Shown in pieces: positions 43,230-49,828 of a DNA stretch of 64,000 nt. Origin of the DNA: Actinophytocola sp049647105. GTDB lineage: Bacteria; Actinomycetota; Actinomycetes; Mycobacteriales; Pseudonocardiaceae. Each line of letters starts with the position of its first letter. Position 1 is the first letter of the stretch. Made by a program: the position numbers and the translations under genes. The stretch spans positions 1 through 64,000 of the forward strand of contig NZ_JBARWZ010000147.1 of NCBI RefSeq assembly GCF_049647105.1, given 5' to 3'. The notes under the pieces are model-generated. The model did no database searches and was not told the DNA's origin. It was given only the letters and a program-made list of their open reading frames with translations.

Positions 43230-46200
43230 GACGCCTTCCTTTCCACACCGTGCGCACCGGCCAGCACCGCGCCGACCACCTCGAGCGCGTCCGCCTCGGT
43301 CATCCCGTGGTGCGTCGCGGCGACGTGGTACACGTCCATTCGTCCGTCCACATGCGACTCCCAGGTCTCGGGGCCCGGCCACTCCGGGGGTTTGTCCCGC
43401 GTCGCCGCGAACAGGTGCACGTCGCAGGCGACGCGGCGGGGCGTCCACGAGGCACCGATCCGGGCGCTGTGCGTGTATGCGCGGTACAGCCGGTCGAAGG
43501 CGCCGATCCCGTCGGCGTCGGGCACCATGGCGGCGAACTCGTCCTCGGTCGGCGGCGGCCGGTCCCGCATCGCGGCCGGGAACGGGAACGAGTCGAGCAA
43601 CGCGAGCAGCGCGACCTCGTGGCCCTGTTCCTCAAGCTGTGCCGCGACCTCGTGTGCGACGAGCCCGCCGAACGACGCGCCGAGCAGGTGGTACGGACCG
43701 CTGGGCCGCACGGTCCTGATGTGGCGCACGAGTTCCTCGGCCACCTCCGCGACACCGGCGTGCCGGTCGGCACCGACGAGCTGCAACCCGTACAGCGGCC
43801 GGTCCGGCAGGCGGGCGAGCAGCCCGGCGTAGGACCACGCGAGCCCGGTGGCCGGGCTGACGCAGAACAGCGGCGGCCTGCTCCCGTTGGTGCGCAGAGG
43901 AAGCAACGTGTCGAACGCGCCTTCGTCGACGTGCGCGGTCAGCCGGGGGGCGAGCGTGGCGACCGTGGGCGCCTCGAACACCGCGCGGATGCCGAGGCGC
44001 ACGCCGAACTCGGCACGGATCCGCCCGATGAGCCTGCCGACCAGCAGCGAGTGCCCGCCGAGGGAGAAGAAGTCGTCGTCGATCCCGATCGTCTCGATGC
44101 CGAGCAGCTCGGCGAACATCCCGCACAGCACGGCCTCGCGCCGGTCACGGGGTGGCCGCCCGGTGGTCAGCGCGGCCGGGTCGGGCGCGGGCAGCGCGGC
44201 GCGGTCGAGCTTGCCGTTGGTGTTGCGCGGCAACCGGTCCACCACGACGTACGCGGGCGGCACCAGGTAGTCCGGCATCCGCTGCGCGGCGTACTGCCGC
44301 AGGGTGGCCGGTTCCGGCGCGCTCTCACCGGGCACGACGTAGGCGACGAGCCTGCCGTCGCGGACGACGACCGCGCACTGCGCGACCGAATCGTGGCCGG
44401 ACAGCACTTGCTCGACCTCGCCGGGTTCGATGCGGAAACCACGTACCTTGACCTGGTCGTCGGCCCGGCCGAGGAACTCCAGCGTGCCGTCCGGCCGCCA
44501 CCGCGCGAGGTCGCCGGTGCGGTACATCCGCTCCCCCGGCAGGCCGAAGGGGTCCTCGACGAACCGTTCCGCCGTGATGCCGGGCCGCTCGTGGTAGCCG
44601 CGGGCGACCGGCGCGCCGGCGAAGTACAGCTCGCCGACCACGCCGGGTGGCACCAGGTGCTGCGCCTCGTCCAGCACGTAGGCCCTGGTGTTGGCGATCG
44701 GGCGGCCCACGACCGGATCGGGGCTGTCGGCGACCCGGCAGTGCAGCGTGTCCACCGTGCACTCGGTTGGGCCGTACAGGTTGTAGGTGGCGATGTCGGG
44801 CACCGCGCGCAGTGCCGTCCACAGCGCAGGGCCCGCCGCCTCGCCGCCGAGCGCGACCACCGAGGGGCGGTGCCTGCCCTCCGCCAGCAGCCCGGCCGTG
44901 ACGAGTTCCTCGGCGTAGGTCGGGGTGATGTCGAGGAAGTCGATACGCCACTCGTCGATGTAGTCGAGCATCGCGGCGGGTTCGCGGCGCACGTCCTCGC
45001 CGACGAAGTGCAGCTCGTGGCCGTCGAGGAGCCACAGCAGGCCTTCCCACGACGTGTCGAACGACAGCGAAGCGGACAGCGCGGCCCGGATGGTCCTGCC
45101 CTCGCTGTTCGGCCGGATCAGCGTGTCGCGGTGATGGTGGAACAGGTTGACGAGCCCACTGTGCTCGATCACGACACCCTTGGGGACCCCGGTAGAGCCG
45201 GACGTGTGGATCAGGCAGGCCGGGTTGCCGGGAATGAGCGGTGCGTGCCGTTCGCCGTCGGTGACGTTCCGGTCCGACAGCCCGTCGAGCCGGGTGGCGG
45301 TGGCCGGATCGTCGAGCACGACCACGCGCACCACGCCATCGGCGGCGGCCTCGGCGGCCTCCCGGAGCGCTTCGGTGGTGAGCAGTACCTCTGGCGCGCT
45401 GTCGGCGACGGTGAGCGCGATGCGCCGCGCCGGGTGGTCGGGGTCGATCGGCACGTATCCCGCACCCGCCTTGAGCACCGCGAACAACGCGACGATCGCG
45501 TCCGCCGTGCGGGGCAGCAGAAGTCCCGCGTAGCACTCCGGCGCGGCGCCCTCCTCGACGAGCAGCCTGGCAAGCCGGTTCGCCCGCCGGTTCAGCTCGT
45601 CGAAGGTGAACGTGTCGTCGTCGGCGACCAGCGCGGTCCGGTCCGGCGTCGCCGCGGCCCGCTCCTCGAGCAGGTCGGGCACCGTCACCGGCGGCACGTA
45701 GCGCGTGGTGTCGTTCCACTCGGTCAGCAGGGTGCGCAGCTCGCCGTCCAGCAGCAGGTCGACGTCGATGACCGGGCCCGATGACGCGGCGGTGACGCGA
45801 CGAAGGAAGGTCAGGAACCGGCGCAGGTGGGTGGCGACCTCGTCGGCGGTGTAGCAGTTCGGGTTGGCGTCCACGACGATCCGCAGCCCGCTGCCGTCCG
45901 CGCGGTCGTACACGTGCAGCACCAGGTCCTCCACCAGGCCCGCGCTGACGTTGTGCACCACACCGCGGTGCCCGGAGAAACGCAGGTCGTAGTCGAACGG
46001 CATGATGTTGACCGACGGGCCGAACAGTTTCCGTTCGCTGGCAACGAGTTTGAGGTCTCGGCGTAACTGCTCGTACCGGTAGCGCAGGTGCGGCCGCCCG
46101 GCTCGCAGCTCCCCGGTGACCTGCCTCGTGAGGTCGACGAGGCTCGCGCCGGGAGCCACCCGCAGCCACAGGGGGACCACGTTGGTCACCATGCACGGCA

Positions 46201-47065
46201 CCCGCAGCGACACCGACCCGATGCGGGCCATCACCGGCACCGCGAACACCAGGTCGGTCGCGCCGGTCATCCGGTGCAGGTAGGCGGCGAACGTGGCGGT
46301 GAGCACCTCGCTCCACGTGGCGTCCGCGCCGGACGCGGTGTGCTTCAGCGCCGCGAGGTCCGCGTCGTCGAGATCGGCGCTCTCCCGCACGACGGTGTGT
46401 GCCAGCTTGCCGGACCGGGGCGCGAGCACCACCGGCACGGGTTTGCCCTCCGCCTTGCCCACCCAGAAGTCACGGTCCTCGGCGAAGCGCGGCGAGTCCA
46501 GGTACGCCAGGTCCTCGGCCACCACGTCGGCCAGCTCGCCGAAGCCGCTCGGTCCCGGCTCGGTGCCCGCCGCGAGCGCGGTGTAGACCTCCGCGACCCG
46601 CCGTGCGACGAGCGCAAGGCCGTAGCCGTCGAGTGCGATGTGGTGGACTCGCTGGTACCACAGGAAAAGTTCCGGTCCCGCCCGGAACAGGGTCTGCGCG
46701 AACACCGGGCCACGGCGCAGGTCCACCGGCACCGCGAGGTCCGCACGCATCCACGCCAGCGCCGCGGCGACGGGATCGGTCTCCCCGGCCACGTCGACCA
46801 CCGCCATCGTCCATTCCGGACAGCGGCCGGTCTCCTGCCATGCCTTACCGTCGGCGTCGGTGCCGAAACACAGCGACAGCGCGTCGGTCTCGCCGACGGC
46901 CGTGCGCACGGCCCGTTCGAACAGCGGAACGTCCACCGGGCCGCGGATCTCCACGTACTCGGCGGTGTTGAAGGCGGGACTGTCCGGATCGAACTCCTGG
47001 CCGGTCCAGATGCCCTCCTGTGCGGTGGTCAGCGCGAGCCGCCGCACATCCTGGCGCTCACGCAT
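43226..47065 (-). CDS. Single-module NRPS, C-A-T-TE (isonitrile lipopeptide synthetase)
   Basis: This is an NRPS of 1279 residues. The condensation domain has HHIALDG near residue 141. The adenylation domain (about 455-940) has HTSGSTGVPKG, YGPTE, YRTGDLARW and NTNGKLDRA. The carrier domain has FFSLGGHSLL and the thioesterase has GASFGG with the late histidine in THHGMTE. My reading of the ten specificity positions is D-T-E-D-A-G-L-V-D-K; acidic residues at 239 and 278 suggest a basic amino acid such as ornithine or lysine, as in known isonitrile lipopeptides whose two amines are acylated. Those synthetases usually end in a reductase; here a thioesterase replaces it. ATG 47065 overlaps the ACP gene by eight bases. 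Confidence 0.92.
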   Translation of the reverse strand: MRERQDVRRLALTTAQEGIWTGQEFDPDSPAFNTAEYVEIRGPVDVPLFERAVRTAVGETDALSLCFGTDADGKAWQETGRCPEWTMAVVDVAGETDPVAAALAWMRADLAVPVDLRRGPVFAQTLFRAGPELFLWYQRVHHIALDGYGLALVARRVAEVYTALAAGTEPGPSGFGELADVVAEDLAYLDSPRFAEDRDFWVGKAEGKPVPVVLAPRSGKLAHTVVRESADLDDADLAALKHTASGADATWSEVLTATFAAYLHRMTGATDLVFAVPVMARIGSVSLRVPCMVTNVVPLWLRVAPGASLVDLTRQVTGELRAGRPHLRYRYEQLRRDLKLVASERKLFGPSVNIMPFDYDLRFSGHRGVVHNVSAGLVEDLVLHVYDRADGSGLRIVVDANPNCYTADEVATHLRRFLTFLRRVTAASSGPVIDVDLLLDGELRTLLTEWNDTTRYVPPVTVPDLLEERAAATPDRTALVADDDTFTFDELNRRANRLARLLVEEGAAPECYAGLLLPRTADAIVALFAVLKAGAGYVPIDPDHPARRIALTVADSAPEVLLTTEALREAAEAAADGVVRVVVLDDPATATRLDGLSDRNVTDGERHAPLIPGNPACLIHTSGSTGVPKGVVIEHSGLVNLFHHHRDTLIRPNSEGRTIRAALSASLSFDTSWEGLLWLLDGHELHFVGEDVRREPAAMLDYIDEWRIDFLDITPTYAEELVTAGLLAEGRHRPSVVALGGEAAGPALWTALRAVPDIATYNLYGPTECTVDTLHCRVADSPDPVVGRPIANTRAYVLDEAQHLVPPGVVGELYFAGAPVARGYHERPGITAERFVEDPFGLPGERMYRTGDLARWRPDGTLEFLGRADDQVKVRGFRIEPGEVEQVLSGHDSVAQCAVVVRDGRLVAYVVPGESAPEPATLRQYAAQRMPDYLVPPAYVVVDRLPRNTNGKLDRAALPAPDPAALTTGRPPRDRREAVLCGMFAELLGIETIGIDDDFFSLGGHSLLVGRLIGRIRAEFGVRLGIRAVFEAPTVATLAPRLTAHVDEGAFDTLLPLRTNGSRPPLFCVSPATGLAWSYAGLLARLPDRPLYGLQLVGADRHAGVAEVAEELVRHIRTVRPSGPYHLLGASFGGLVAHEVAAQLEEQGHEVALLALLDSFPFPAAMRDRPPPTEDEFAAMVPDADGIGAFDRLYRAYTHSARIGASWTPRRVACDVHLFAATRDKPPEWPGPETWESHVDGRMDVYHVAATHHGMTEADALEVVGAVLAGAHGVERKAS

Positions 47066-47309
47066 CCAGGGCCGCCGGCTGCCGCGATGCCAAGAGGGTC
47101 GACCAGTGCTCCAGCGTCGGCTTCTCGGCCAGTTCCACGAAACTGACCGACACCCCGGCTTCACGCCACCGCTCGAGAAGCGTCAGCAAGCGGACCGAGT
47201 CCATCCCACACTCGAAGAGGTTGTCCTGCTCGAAGGCCTCGTCCGGATTCCGGTGCAGCAATTCCGCGACATGTGCGCGAATCACCTCCGGCGTCAACCG
47301 CTCTGCCAT
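47058..47309 (-). CDS. Acyl carrier protein of the isonitrile pathway (ScoB/Rv0100-like)
   Basis: This is a carrier protein of 83 residues with the phosphopantetheine site GMDSVRLL (Ser near residue 38). It resembles aryl-carrier-like ACPs more than PKS ACPs. In related clusters this ACP carries the enoyl chain for glycine addition and is charged by the acyl ligase. It is translationally coupled to the NRPS (8-base overlap). ATG 47309 follows GAGGCAGGG. Confidence 0.9.
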   Translation of the reverse strand: MAERLTPEVIRAHVAELLHRNPDEAFEQDNLFECGMDSVRLLTLLERWREAGVSVSFVELAEKPTLEHWSTLLASRQPAALDA

Positions 47310-47349
47310 CCCTGCCTCACCCTCAGTGCGGAGAATTCACGGGCGCGGC

Positions 47350-47371
47350 GGGCGCGACCGAAGTCGCGCCC
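47350..47371 (-). other. UUCG-loop hairpin between oxygenase and ACP genes
   Basis: On the transcribed strand GGGCGCGAC and GTCGCGCCC enclose TTCG, a perfect 9-bp stem with a very stable tetraloop. No T-run follows. It may stabilise the oxygenase message end or attenuate read-through into ACP-NRPS. It lies in the only sizeable gap (153 bases) of the operon. Confidence 0.55.
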
Positions 47372-47408
47372 ACCGAACTCGATCCCTGGCCCGAGGTTTC
47401 CATAGTGG

Positions 47409-47446
47409 ACTGGAATTCCATCGGCAGTGAACTGGAATTCCGTCGG
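47409..47446. promoter_or_regulatory. Two palindromic GGAATTCC repeats 22 bases apart
   Basis: ACTGGAATTCCATCGG at 47409 and ACTGGAATTCCGTCGG at 47431 differ by one base and are spaced 22 bases, two helical turns. Each holds the 8-bp palindrome GGAATTCC. They lie just past the end of the oxygenase gene, before ACP-NRPS. They could be an internal operator; the regulator is unknown. Confidence 0.4.
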
Positions 47447-47462
47447 TGCCCCGCTTGAGCCG

Positions 47463-48335
47463 TCAGGCGGCCGCGTCGTTGTCGTACACGGTCACCCGGT
47501 AGGAAACAGCGGGCTCCGGCGTGGCGGTGTGCAGAGCACGGTGGACGAGGGTGCGGTTGTCCCACACCAGCATGTCGCCCTTCTCGAAGGTCTGCAGGTG
47601 AATGTTCTCGTGCTCGTAGGTCCGGTCCAGCTGCCCGGAGGAGGCCAGCAGCTCCTTCAGCAGGTCCGCACGGTCGTTGCCCTTGGCGTCCTGGACGGAG
47701 AGGGTGAAGCCCTCGCTGACGTACAGGATGGTCTCGTCCGTGAACGGGTGCTTGACCGCGGTCGCGTCCGTCACCGGCGGCGTCTTGGCGTTGACCTCCT
47801 CGATGATCTCCGAGATCGGCCGGTAGACGTCGGTCGGGCGGATCTTGAAGTACCGCAGCACGCTGTGCGTCGCCGTGGTGTCCTTCACGATCTCCTTCAG
47901 CTCCGCCGACAGCTGCTCGTAGGCCGCTGCCATGTTGATGAAGTACGTGCCGCGGTTCTTCGTCGGCACCACCTGCGGGTAGATCAGCGTGAGGTCGAAC
48001 GGACGGGGCATGAACTGGTAGTCGGAGTGCCAGAACTTGCCGGTCTTCGGCACGCCGACCTGGCGGCCGTCCTCCTCCTTCACGTTGGAGGAGACGAAGA
48101 CCTCCTTGACCTCCGGGTGGTGGTAGACCGGCTCGTAGTACTCGGCAACCTCGCCCATGCTCTTGCCCAGCGCCAGGAACTGCTCCGGGTCCAGGTCCTG
48201 GTTCTTCAGCACGGCGATCTTGTTGGTGTAGACGGCTTTCTTCAGCTCAGCGATGTCCTCGGCCGAGGCCGTCGCCGCGTTGAAGCCCTCGACGACGACG
48301 CCGAACTTCTTGCCGACCTGCGGGGTAATTTTCAT
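47463..48335 (-). CDS. Isonitrile-forming Fe(II)/2-oxoglutarate oxygenase (ScoE/Rv0097-like)
   Basis: This is a TauD-family non-heme iron enzyme of 290 residues that, in characterised relatives, oxidatively decarboxylates an N-carboxymethyl-beta-amino acid to an isonitrile. The iron ligands are His and Asp of KFWHSDYQF and a distal His in the NRTLVHRALHTATPE region, with the 2-oxoglutarate arginine in AVSYRVTVYD. The tyrosine pair EYYEPVYHH and the lysine in RYFKIRPTDVYRP fit the substrate-binding residues described for ScoE. ATG 48335 has AGAGGA seven bases upstream. It is the first gene of the operon. Confidence 0.93.
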   Translation of the reverse strand: MKITPQVGKKFGVVVEGFNAATASAEDIAELKKAVYTNKIAVLKNQDLDPEQFLALGKSMGEVAEYYEPVYHHPEVKEVFVSSNVKEEDGRQVGVPKTGKFWHSDYQFMPRPFDLTLIYPQVVPTKNRGTYFINMAAAYEQLSAELKEIVKDTTATHSVLRYFKIRPTDVYRPISEIIEEVNAKTPPVTDATAVKHPFTDETILYVSEGFTLSVQDAKGNDRADLLKELLASSGQLDRTYEHENIHLQTFEKGDMLVWDNRTLVHRALHTATPEPAVSYRVTVYDNDAAA

Positions 48336-48443
48336 GAGTAGTCCTCTTGGATATGACAGTGGAGAGCAGTGACGTCCAGTACGCGGACCACATGAGAAGC
48401 GAACGCCGTTGTCCATGATTTCTTCATAGCGGTCTCGTGTAAG

Positions 48444-48471
48444 TAGTCGTACCGGAAGATCCAGTGGTTCC
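48444..48471 (-). promoter_or_regulatory. ECF-type promoter of the isonitrile/transport operon
   Basis: Reading leftward, GGAAC (48471-48467), a 17-base spacer and CGACTA (48449-48444) lie about 110 bases upstream of the oxygenase ATG. Boxes, spacing and the bases CGACTACT are identical to the promoter before the zinc-finger gene at 37963. The SigC-like factor at 37299 is the likely user. Confidence 0.65.
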
Positions 48472-48595
48472 CCCGATTCAGCGAATTATGGCGAACCAAT
48501 TCAAAATTCACCGCTCCACCACCAGAGACTTACCACCCGATTACCACACAATGCCCCGAAGGTGCCTCACACGGCGCCGGACAGGCACAATGCCC

Positions 48596-48640
48596 CGAAA
48601 GCGCCTTTCAGGACGTTGAACGTCCCAAAAGCGGCTTTCG
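48596..48640. repeat. GCGCTTTC-family hairpin in the 48.3-48.9 kb gap
   Basis: CGAAAGC and GCTTTCG form the outer stem, with GGACGT/ACGTCC inside. It resembles the hairpins at 26458, 35491 and 60776. A weaker GGTGCCTCACACGGCGCCGG copy lies just before it. The 599-base gap 48336-48934 holds no gene that I can support. Confidence 0.6.
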
Positions 48641-48685
48641 CAACACCAACCATGCCCCGCCATCCCATCGACCTGGCAACGCCCG

Positions 48686-48762
48686 ATCACACCGTGTCAA
48701 GGGGGCACCAACCACCCAAACCCGCGCCACACGCTGGAACCGCCCCCTTGACACGGTGTGAT
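48686..48762. repeat. 21-bp perfect inverted repeat
   Basis: The arms at 48686-48706 and 48742-48762 (core ACACCGTGTCAAGGGGGC) are perfectly complementary over 21 bases and enclose 35 bases. The size of the arms exceeds a usual terminator. It lies downstream of the hydrolase gene and upstream of the isonitrile operon, so it could be a terminator shielding that operon or a small mobile relic. Confidence 0.75.
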
Positions 48763-48838
48763 AGCACGAAGTGAGGTCGACGGGATGGCAGGCAGACCCG
48801 AACCCAACGCAAGAAAACCTCGAAACCCCAGACCATCC

Positions 48839-48878
48839 TGGAGACCTGCCCCTCCGGCGAGGAGCCGCCGGAGGCAAA
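48839..48878. repeat. Copy 2 of the 40-bp dispersed repeat
   Basis: This block matches 26569-26608 with one base difference (GGCGAG here, GGCGAA there). It is followed by a partial second unit ending GGAGGCAAAC. The two copies are 22 kb apart, both in gaps at gene 3' ends. Confidence 0.7.
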
Positions 48879-48934
48879 CAACCGCCGGAGGCAAACCCAG
48901 CGAAGAGCCGCCAACGACCCGAAAGTCCGCCGGT

Positions 48935-49735
48935 TCAGCGGCTGGCGCGGCGCTGCGCCTCGCGCATCAGATGTGAGTGACACGCGTGGACGACGGCGGC
49001 CGCGCCGTACGGGTCGTCCCGCATGACGAGGTGGCCGCTGCCGAGGATGGTCGTGTGGCGGGCGTGTGGCACCAGCCGCGCGGCGTGCCGGGCGTCGCAC
49101 CTCGGGACGACGCGGTCCTGGTCGGCCCACACCAGGTTCACTGGCGTGCCCGCCAGCCGCTCCGGCGCGGCGAACACGTAGTGGCAGGCGAAGTCCGTGA
49201 GCACGGCGAGGTCGTTGCCGACCATCGCGTGGACGTCGGCGGCCGCGATGTCCGCCTCGATGGCGGCGGGCCGGGCCGACAGCCCCGACATGATCACCCG
49301 GTGGAACACCGGGCTGTCGAGCAGCCGCCCGCGCACGACCGGGCCGACCGCGCGCATCACCCGCATGAGCGCCCCCACCTTGGCACGGCACATGGCGGTG
49401 CGGGTCGTCGCGTGGAAGCCGATGGCGCAGAAGGCGGTCACGGCCGCCACCGGCACCCGGCACGCCAGCTCGAGCGCGACGGCGGCGCCGAGCGAGTGGC
49501 CGACGACGTGCGGCCGGTGCAGGCCGAGCGCGGCGATCCTCGCCGCCACGTGTGCCGCCAGCGCGGGCACCGCGTCGCGGTCGTGGGTGCCAGGGCCGGG
49601 CACCTCGATCGAGACCGTGCGCGCGAACCCCGGGATGCGGGCGGCGACCTCGTCCCAGCTCGTCCGGTCCAGCCCGGCACCGTGCAACAGCAACAACGTC
49701 GGGTTGCCGTCCGTGCTCCGCAGAGGCGCGGCCAT
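48935..49735 (-). CDS. Alpha/beta hydrolase
   Basis: This is a protein of 266 residues with an oxyanion-hole LHGAGLDRTSW, the nucleophile elbow VVGHSLGAAV, an acid in VWADQDRVVP and the histidine in GSGHLVMRDDP. The substrate is unknown. ATG 49735 follows a GAGGGGGG ribosome site; an upstream in-frame stretch is low-complexity and rejected. It lies 93 bases downstream of the copper ATPase gene and could be part of that unit or independent. Confidence 0.88.
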   Translation of the reverse strand: MAAPLRSTDGNPTLLLLHGAGLDRTSWDEVAARIPGFARTVSIEVPGPGTHDRDAVPALAAHVAARIAALGLHRPHVVGHSLGAAVALELACRVPVAAVTAFCAIGFHATTRTAMCRAKVGALMRVMRAVGPVVRGRLLDSPVFHRVIMSGLSARPAAIEADIAAADVHAMVGNDLAVLTDFACHYVFAAPERLAGTPVNLVWADQDRVVPRCDARHAARLVPHARHTTILGSGHLVMRDDPYGAAAVVHACHSHLMREAQRRASR

Positions 49736-49828
49736 GGCAGTCCCCCCTCGTGATCCCCTGATCGACATGGATACATGCGTGGGTGGTGTGGCCGGCGTCG
49801 CGGTCACACCACCCACGGGGTTGGACGA

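Noticed and set aside
27247..48335. Methanobactin-type copper peptide system
   Set aside because: No MbnB/MbnC-like proteins and no Cys-containing precursor are present; the enzymes match the isonitrile pathway instead.
27247..48335. Assignment to a named product such as amycomicin or SF2768
   Set aside because: Those isonitriles cannot be matched to this domain set from memory, and the C-A-T-TE synthetase argues against a simple identity.
48562..48774. Small genes in the 48.3-48.9 kb gap
   Set aside because: The frames are made of the inverted and dispersed repeats and have no ribosome sites or recognisable sequence.
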